Positions 59,101 through 64,000 of a stretch of 64,000 nucleotides of DNA are shown here, piece after piece. The position numbers were made by a program, and so were the translations under genes. Under the pieces are notes generated by a model. It saw only the letters and a list, made by a program, of their open reading frames with translations, was not told the DNA's origin and made no database searches. The stretch lies in contig JABAKD010000010.1 in NCBI GenBank assembly GCA_012845835.1, forward strand, positions 13,945,401-14,009,400, in the 5' to 3' direction. Source of the DNA: Undaria pinnatifida. Its lineage: Eukaryota > Sar > Phaeophyceae > Laminariales > Alariaceae. Every line of letters starts with the position of its first letter. Position 1 is the stretch's first letter.

Positions 59101-62100
59101 AACCAGCTCTGTCTGTATGTGCCAGCCCCAATAGACAGGCATGATTCTGGGCACCAGCATTATTGGCAGTAGAGTTACTTACAGAGAACTACTTTAGAGG
59201 GTAGCAATGTTGGCGAGCGATTCTTCCGGCACTATAGAAAGCAGTGGCACTAACCAACCGGTACTATTGGAGCACCCCTCCCCCGCTGTGGCGACAGCTA
59301 TGTTCGCAATGTTTTTCTCTCGGTTTTTCACAGCTCTATCTGTGTGTGCCAGCCCCAACGTACCTGCGTTATTCAGGGCACCCGCACTGTTTTGAACGGT
59401 TACTTACAAAAAGCTACGTTAGGGAGTCACCGCCGTGCCAAGGCACTATAGAGAGCAGTGGCACTAATCAACCGGCTCCGTTGGGACTCGCCCCCCGCCC
59501 CGCCCCCCCCTCCCATTGCTGTGGCGACAGCTACGACGCTCACCATATTTTCTCTCGGTTTTTGACAGCGCTATCTAAGATGAAGAGTCTGGGAGTGCTG
59601 AGACCCGTTTGGTAGAAAATACGGTTTAATGTGAAAACAGCACATACCATACGTAGAACTTTTGCTTCTTTTCATTTCGTTTCGCCTCGTTTCGTGCCGT
59701 GTCGTGTCAACTCGCGCTCCTTGTTTTATTGCAACCATTATTTTTTTTCTGTTTTTTTTTTTCGCGGACGCAGGAGTACATGAAGAAGCACAAGTACGGA
59801 AACACGGAGACGTACGACCTGTGGAACGCCTGGTCGCAGGTGTCCGGCAAGGACATTGCCGAGGTGGGTTTCCGGTAGTTTTGGAGGGATGTTCGTCCTT
59901 TGTCCGTGCCCTGTCGACGTCCGCTCGCTTGAACCCTTGCGTTGTGCTTTGGTGATGCATCCCCTCCTTTACGTTTACACTTGCAAGCAACCGTTTTCGG
60001 CAAAAAAAAAAGTTGAGATTGAAGTGATAATTTAGCTTACTTATGTAACTGATACCTGGTGTAGTATCTGGTGCGGATTACAAGAGAGTTTTTTATTGCG
60101 GGACGGTCGTGGGCGGGAGTATTGGCGAGTTTGTTTCCACCCCTTGTAGAGTTGCATTTGCAAGAACACGCTTTTTCGGGGATTGGCTCCTTGGAAAATG
60201 GTAGGGCTGTATCTTGGCTGACAATATGTCGCCCACTAGTTGTCGTTTGGCTAGGTACTGCGTTCACCGGTGATAAGAAACGGCCGACGGAGGATGGATG
60301 ATGGATGAGGGATGCTTGAAGGATGATCGATCGCTGGTACATGCTGACGGAGGCATGCTGACTGGTATGTATGGCATGATGCCATGTGTATGACGGATGG
60401 ATTGTGTCAGATGATGCGCTCGTGGACGGAGCAGATGGGGCACCCCCTGGCGACGGTCACCAAGGAAACGTGGGAGGGAACATCGTGCACGCTGGAGTTC
60501 AAGCAATCCTGGTGAGGCGTTGACCGTTAACCCTTTCACTGCTGCAACCTTTTTATTTTTTTGTAGATTCAAGACCCTATCCCCTAGATCGCGCCGCCTC
60601 GTTATCACTAGAATCCTTGCACGTCATTATGTCTGTATCCTCGGCTGGGGCACTCTCTCTGAGATTACCTCTTGTTGCTGACCTCCGAAAGTGTGGTAAC
60701 GCCACACAACCCCATCAACCCCGATGTGCCTCCACACCCAACCTGATCGAAGAGATGTAGTCATATCTGCTGCGGGACTACCGTCCGACAAATTTATTTC
60801 TGTATTTCTTATTTTCATTTATTTGTATCTATTATATTTTTGCTGATCCAATATATTATAGATCTATGATCTTCGCGCTTTTTTTTTTCTTCTTCTTTCT
60901 CCCTTTCTATTTAGTAGGCGAAGCTCAGATCCAAACCCAAGAAGGCTGCATGATAAGTTTCCTAGTGCACGGGTCCGTAGCTCAGGCACAAGAAAAGATG
61001 CTGTGGAACCTACCCCCTGCTGTACACTTCCGCCTCCAACTGTACGTAAACCCAGCTGGAGATTGCCTAATATACTACAATAGTGCCTAAACACGTAAAA
61101 TAACGATATCGTTATTGTGAACTCGCAAAAAAAACGCCGTCTTCTCTCGCACACTGCAAACCCGAATCGGCGGTATAACAGGTTTTTAGCGGACGGGACC
61201 GAACCTAAGAAAGAGGAAAAGCAGCTGTGGAACCTGCCCCTGCTGTACTCTACCGCCTCCAATCCTAAGCAAACCCAGCTGGAGATGATGTCGGGGGAAA
61301 CGCACACTATAAAGGCGAGATGCAGGGAGTTCGCTGTATCTTGGGGGGCATTTTGGAGCGGGAATGGCGACGACGGCGAGGTCGCTATCTTTTGATATGT
61401 ATTTTACTTTGAACTACTAGGTATGCGGCTATCGGACAAAATTACAACGTCTGCGGATATATAGCAGCTCGTGTTGCTTTTGGTTTTGGTTTTTCGGTTT
61501 TGGTGCACATCTTTTTCCGGGAGTTGCTGAAGGCATGCCAAGGAGGCGTTTTATTTTTGAGTAGCTCTTACCGCTTTGCTGGTAGGTCGTTAGTGCCGTC
61601 GCGCTGTGCGGGGCTGGCTGTGCAATGCCTCATGGTGACATGCCTCGAATGCCGCGAGAGGAAACAACAGATTAACGACACATCTTTTTTCTTTTTTTCT
61701 CTGCCTTTTGTGTTTCTTTCTTCTCTTATTTTCCCGATTTTCTGGGGGGGGGTTCTTTTCTTCTGTTTGTTACTGTGTCGTTTCTACATTTTTTTTCATG
61801 TTATTCGAAGATTTTCACCGTTTTTCTCCCGTGTACAAGTACCCCCCTTTCCCCCCCGTTTTTTGCCCGTTTCGTCCCTCCTTTTTTTATTTGGCTTGTT
61901 TGATATTTGTTGTGTCCCTTCTTTCTTCTCCACGTCATTTTCTTCTTGTACTATTAATACTAGTATGTCTTAAATATCTGGCGTATGGTAGTTTCGGCCA
62001 CACTTTTGCCTCTCCCGGAACGGCGTGACGTTTTGTTTTTTCTCTTGAGCAGGTGGAGCTGAAGAACAAAGACGACTGGATCAAGATCAACGCCGGGCAG

Positions 62101-63720
62101 CACACGCTCATGAGAGTGCTATACACGCCCGAGATGATGAAGCGCCTCGAGGCCGGCGTGCGCGACAGGACGCTAGCCCCCGAGGTGTGTGGTGGTATGT
62201 CCAGTGCAGGACACCAAAGAAACATGCAGTAGTTGCTGCCTGGCTGAGGCTGGCCTTGTTACGCGGGAGGCACCAGGCGTTTAATTGCACGTATGTGCAA
62301 GGTTTTTAGATTTGCACGTACACTCAATACTGCCCCTGCCGACCTCGAGAGCAGGCCTCGAGCCCCCCAAAGGGGTGGGGTTGGGGTTAGGGTTGGGGTT
62401 AGGGTTGGGGTTAGGGTTAGGGTTAGGGTTAGGTCTGGGGTCGGGTTGGTCTGGGCACCGCAACCGTCGTTTTGTGCGGACCTGCACATAGGAAGCCAAT
62501 ACTGCCCCTGCCGACCGCGAGAGCAGACCTCGAGCCCCCAAAGGGTTAGGCTAGGGTTAGGGTCAGGTCTAGGGTCGGGTTGGTCTAGGCGGCGCAACCG
62601 TCGTTTTGTGCGGACCTGCAAATAGGAACCCGCCATACATAAATCGCTTTTGAATTTACGTGCATATCTGGGAGGGGGGACACTTACTCCAGTAATACGG
62701 CTTTCTGATTTTCTTATTCTCCTGCAATTACCGGCCTGCCTTCCTTTGTCTTATTTAGATATTAGGTGCTGCGTGTACTGCAGGGTGGCAGTGTGAGGAT
62801 GGCGGTGTGTAAGCGACGGCATGAAAGTTGCGGCGTGTTGCGGTGTGCGGCGGTATATACCACATGGCGCGATCGGAAATCCAGAGCCGTGTATATCAGA
62901 GAGTGACGCCCCCGCGTCTGCTGGGGTTGTCACCTGTGCTCCTGTAGAAGGGGACCCACCTTTTGGAGACTCACTTGTTGTGGTTGATGTGGGGTAAATT
63001 TTGCGGTTCTAGAAGGGTTATCCCAACCCGGATTTTTTGCGTCCAAAAACGAATGTGCCGGATAATCGTTTCTCGATCTACCCTTCCCTCCCCTCCCATC
63101 CCCTCCCCTTCCCCTCCCCCTCCCCTTCCCCTTCCCCTTCCCCTTCCCCTTCCCCTTCTCCTTCCCCTCCCCTCCCCTCCCCTCCTCTCCCCTCCCCTCC
63201 CCTCCCCTCCCCTCCCCTCCCCTCCCCTCCCCTCCCCTCCCCTCCCCTCCCCTCCCCTCCCCTCCCCTCCCCTCCCCTCCCCTCCCCTCCCCTCCCCTCC
63301 CCTCCCCTCCCCTCCCCTTCCCCTCCCCTCCCCTCCCCTCCCCTCCCCTCCCCTCCCCTCCCCTCCCCTCCCCTTCCCCTCCCCTCCCCTCCCCTCCCCT
63401 CTCCTCCCCTCCCCTCCCCTCTCCTCCCCTTCCATCCCTTCCCCTCCCCTTCCCCTCCCCTTCCCTTCCCCCTCCCCTTCCCCTCTCCTCCCCTTCCCCT
63501 CCCTTCCGTGCCGCACCGTACGGCGCCCCGGCCGCGAACGATTGTGTGTGTGTGTTTTTTTTTCAAGGACCGCGCTAGCATCGTGTCGGATGCGTACGCC
63601 TTGGTGAAGGCAGGCCGAATGGGTGCCGAGCAGCTGATCCGACTCCTACCCGCCTACAAGGAGGAGGACAACAGCACCGTGTGGAAGGCGATCGACTCTG
63701 TTCTCCTTGCGCTGGATAAG
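47175..63720 (+). CDS. M1-family zinc aminopeptidase, puromycin-sensitive type (3' end beyond the window)
   Basis: Fourteen exons: 47175-47312, 48254-48484, 49432-49569, 49809-49922, 52711-52914, 53620-53703, 55079-55173, 56694-56853, 57613-57738, 59774-59863, 60411-60511, 61182-61335 (or 61314), 62053-62184, 63568-63720, giving about 640 residues. The enzyme removes N-terminal residues from peptides, usually in the cytosol. GAMEN (AMGAMENWG), HELAH with the third zinc ligand Glu 18 residues on (LWLNEGF), and the transition-state Tyr (DAISYCKGA) are all intact. The family usually has about 870-900 residues, so the C-terminal third lies beyond 64000. The start is uncertain: ATG 47175 is in frame, but a small 5' exon joined at the acceptor ggtcag (47227) is possible. 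All junctions are GT-AG and in frame, except possibly exon 12. Confidence 0.9.
48485..48860. repeat. Three copies of a roughly 125-bp G-rich unit at the start of intron 2
   Basis: Blocks ggaggcggtggccgg, gtggggacgt(a/g), gtagacgtta / gtagatgtta and a tatttcagc/tatttaagc step recur from 48495, 48615 and 48745. The first unit begins within a few bases of the exon 2 donor. Confidence 0.65.
49131..49300 (+). mobile_element. LINE 3' end, copy 5, in aminopeptidase intron 2
   Basis: Contains gcgcccaaatgttgga, aggagtaggtacggtg, cgtcaatagtcaaa, gcaagcaacaaataagtac and a C-run. A second C-tailed module (ctcttacggactacaaccatgcacga, also near 7190) follows and ends in the C-rich tract in front of exon 3. 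Confidence 0.7.
49923..52481. other. Most of aminopeptidase intron 4, no gene seen
   Basis: AT-richer sequence with homopolymers (T run near 50610) and two exact TACCWGGTA palindromes (50045-50053, 50176-50184). Short recurring phrases are taattccaagtagtttgg (51839) and its relatives near 5060, 33823, 52108 and 55310, again a dispersed repeat. No coding exon is visible. Confidence 0.5.
52482..52697 (+). mobile_element. LINE 3' end, copy 6, immediately before exon 5
   Basis: Contains ggccacagtcacagacggcc, the gagcgcctaaggtgtctctg region, aagagtaggaacggt, tctcgaaagggatgcg, atggtcaaacgactaagg and gcaacaaatgagtacgcc, then a C-rich run. The C-run ends 13 bases before the acceptor of exon 5 (ttccctag, 52710), so the LINE tail forms the pyrimidine tract of that splice site. 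Confidence 0.75.
53086..53280 (+). repeat. Two copies of the 3' end of exon 5 within intron 5
   Basis: 53086-53101 repeats aagcttgacatggtgag, exon end plus donor. 53217-53273 repeats a longer piece (aggtacccgctgccc, aagcttgatatgg, then gagatgagggaaaggaagg), matching 52886-52937 including the first intron bases. In the second copy the donor is changed (atgg|cgggg). Confidence 0.85.
55001..55075. repeat. (CCTTG)n pentanucleotide tract forming the 3' end of intron 6
   Basis: About 14 perfect units directly before cccgcag|gcccag, the acceptor of exon 7 (55079), the exon that encodes the zinc-binding motif. The tract is the only pyrimidine-rich sequence available to that acceptor. Confidence 0.95.
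55640..55800 (+). repeat. Dispersed repeat family H, copy 1 (intron 7)
   Basis: Shares gtcgccgac / ctcgccgac, atgaggacac, acgcgcgatcg, agtatcacacac, gcttgcaaagatgag, cgaaatc / aaaatct and an AT-rich end with 58135-58300 in intron 9. Confidence 0.65.
55911..56450. repeat. Three tandem copies of a 180-bp unit (intron 7)
   Basis: Units start at 55911, 56091 and 56271 (cccttttttgcatg) and end taaagacgag at 56450. They are identical except for two changes in the last (agcgcgc for agcgtgc; tcatgc for tcattc). The near-identity indicates very recent amplification. Confidence 0.97.
58135..58300 (+). repeat. Dispersed repeat family H, copy 2 (intron 9)
   Basis: See the blocks shared with 55640-55800; about 75-80 percent similar by eye, same orientation, with an AT-rich 3' end (tttttatttttataataata). 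Confidence 0.65.
58790..59580. repeat. Tandem array of a roughly 220-bp unit (intron 9)
   Basis: About four units share ggcactatagagagcagtgg, a gtgccagcccc block, ctgtggcgacagcta, a tttctctcggttttt(g/c)aca block and caaccggc. Units start near 58800, 58930, 59130 and 59370. Non-coding. Confidence 0.75.
60950..61072 (+). pseudogene. Decayed duplicate of aminopeptidase exon 12, in intron 11
   Basis: The bases after tgcatgataag align with exon 12 (61182 onward): LWNLP is intact (ctgtggaacct), followed by a cgcctccaa block and acccagctggaga, as in the true exon. In the frame of exon 12 the copy stays open to a stop at 61088-61090, giving [20 protein letters not shown]. Similarity extends about 35 bases upstream of the acceptor (caaaccc...ggtataac against caaaccc...tgcatgata). 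The acceptor has lost bases (aag in place of acagg), which would shift the phase. It may be a dead copy or a rarely used alternative exon. Confidence 0.8.
62326..62631. repeat. Duplicated unit carrying telomere-like TTAGGG tracts (intron 13)
   Basis: Two tandem units (62326-62497, 62498-62631) share aatactgcccctgccgacc, gagagca, cctcgagcccc, gtcgggttggtct and accgtcgttttgtgcggacc. Unit 1 holds about ten GGGTTA/GGGGTT repeats (62374-62432); unit 2 holds a shorter, degenerate version (62542-62565). These are interstitial, not a chromosome end, because coding exons follow. Confidence 0.9.
63082..63505. repeat. (CCCCT)n pentanucleotide tract, about 420 bp (intron 13)
   Basis: Mostly perfect CCCCT with CCCCTT variants near both ends. 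It ends 60 bases before exon 14, whose own acceptor has a further T-run (ttttttttcaag). Purine-rich on the other strand. Long Pro/Ser/Leu or Gly/Glu/Arg frames are artefacts. Confidence 0.97.
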
Positions 63721-63736
63721 GTACTCTTATTCGGGT

Positions 63737-64000
63737 CGACTCTGTTTTGCTTGCACTTGATAAGCCACTGAAGAAGCAGGACACGATGTGGGTATGAGGT
63801 GCTGCTATGTGTGGTAGTAGAGTACTAGACTCGAGAAGGTACGGAAGCAGGATCCGATGTGGATGTAAGGTACTAGTAATATTATGAAGGTCGAGTCGGT
63901 TCTCCTTGCGCTCGATAAGGTACTGTTATACTTTGTATGGATACGGTACTTCTATTTGGTTCGACTTTAATTTTGCTTGCGCTTGATAAGGTACGGAAGG
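63737..64000 (+). repeat. Repeated copies of the end of exon 14 in the following intron
   Basis: The last 28 bases of exon 14 (cgactctgttctccttgcg...gataag) recur at 63737-63764, 63892-63919 and 63961-63990. The last two keep a GT after gataag (gtactg, gtacgg). Intervening blocks (gaagcagga(c/t)c(a/c)cgatgtgg) are repeated too. The array runs to the end of the window. Confidence 0.85.

Larger units (their letters stand above)
59774..63720 (+). other. Aminopeptidase exons 10-14: end of catalytic domain and start of C-terminal domain
   Basis: Exon 10: [19 protein letters not shown]. Exon 11: [19 protein letters not shown], phase 2. Exon 12: [19 protein letters not shown] to METM-like strands ([12 protein letters not shown]). 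Exon 13: [17 protein letters not shown] and [13 protein letters not shown]. Exon 14: a helical start of the ARM-like C-terminal domain ([20 protein letters not shown]) ending LLALDK at donor aag|gtactc. Confidence 0.88.

Noticed and set aside
58790-59580. CRISPR-like spaced repeats
   Set aside because: Eukaryotic intron; units are tandem and contiguous, without uniform short repeats and unique spacers.
62374-62432. Chromosome end suggested by TTAGGG repeats
   Set aside because: Aminopeptidase exons lie on both sides, so the tract is interstitial.
62963-63771. Frames above 200 codons rich in Pro/Ser/Leu or Gly/Glu/Arg
   Set aside because: Artefacts of the (CCCCT)n tract in intron 13; only the last part overlaps true exon 14.

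Overview
This is nuclear DNA of a eukaryote with long, repeat-filled introns. Three spliced genes have GT-AG junctions that keep the reading frame across up to 14 exons. Long microsatellites, satellite-like arrays, LTR, TRIM, LINE and SINE remnants and short interstitial TTAGGG tracts fill the rest. The aminopeptidase and DDI1 sequences read like those of heterokont algae (brown algae and relatives), and TTAGGG-type tracts fit that. The lineage is an inference from remembered family patterns, not a database match.

Layout. 1-9.7 kb: no complete gene. It holds a TRIM fragment, a degenerate satellite (about 2.0-5.6 kb), 3' ends of a LINE with C-rich tails, one convincing orphan exon (minus strand, 7547-7916) and 75-bp and 140-bp tandem arrays. 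9.8-15.9 kb: a decayed, 5'-truncated Ty3/gypsy element whose order is RT, RNase H, a cytosine-5 DNA methyltransferase-like region, integrase, C-terminal extension, then a putative 3' LTR. 16-29.6 kb: two tRNA-derived SINE copies, two TRIMs, a 190-bp tandem array, a foldback element, and a minus-strand gene for an unrecognised secreted protein (exons at 29427-29612, 27134-27307, 18541-18651). 29.6-33.9 kb: intergenic, with a long (TTG)n tract and a hairpin-forming inverted repeat. 33.9-43.9 kb: a complete minus-strand DDI1 gene (UBL, retroviral-protease-like domain, UBA) in nine exons. 44-47 kb: intergenic, with a LINE remnant. 47.2-63.7 kb and beyond: a plus-strand M1 zinc aminopeptidase of the puromycin-sensitive type, 14 exons visible, its 3' end outside the window.

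DDI1 (a proteasome shuttle and ubiquitin-directed protease) and a PSA-type aminopeptidase (which trims peptides released by proteasomes) are arranged head to head about 3.3 kb apart. Both belong to protein turnover, but the window shows no evidence of shared regulation.

The most unusual signals are: a methyltransferase-like module inside the gypsy pol region; exon ends, often with their splice donors, copied into neighbouring introns in both large genes; LINE copies ending in poly-C, lying just upstream of splice acceptors; a TRIM carrying tRNA-like promoter boxes; matching AAG|GCGAG candidate GC-AG donors in two genes; and a strong excess of the palindrome TACCWGGTA.
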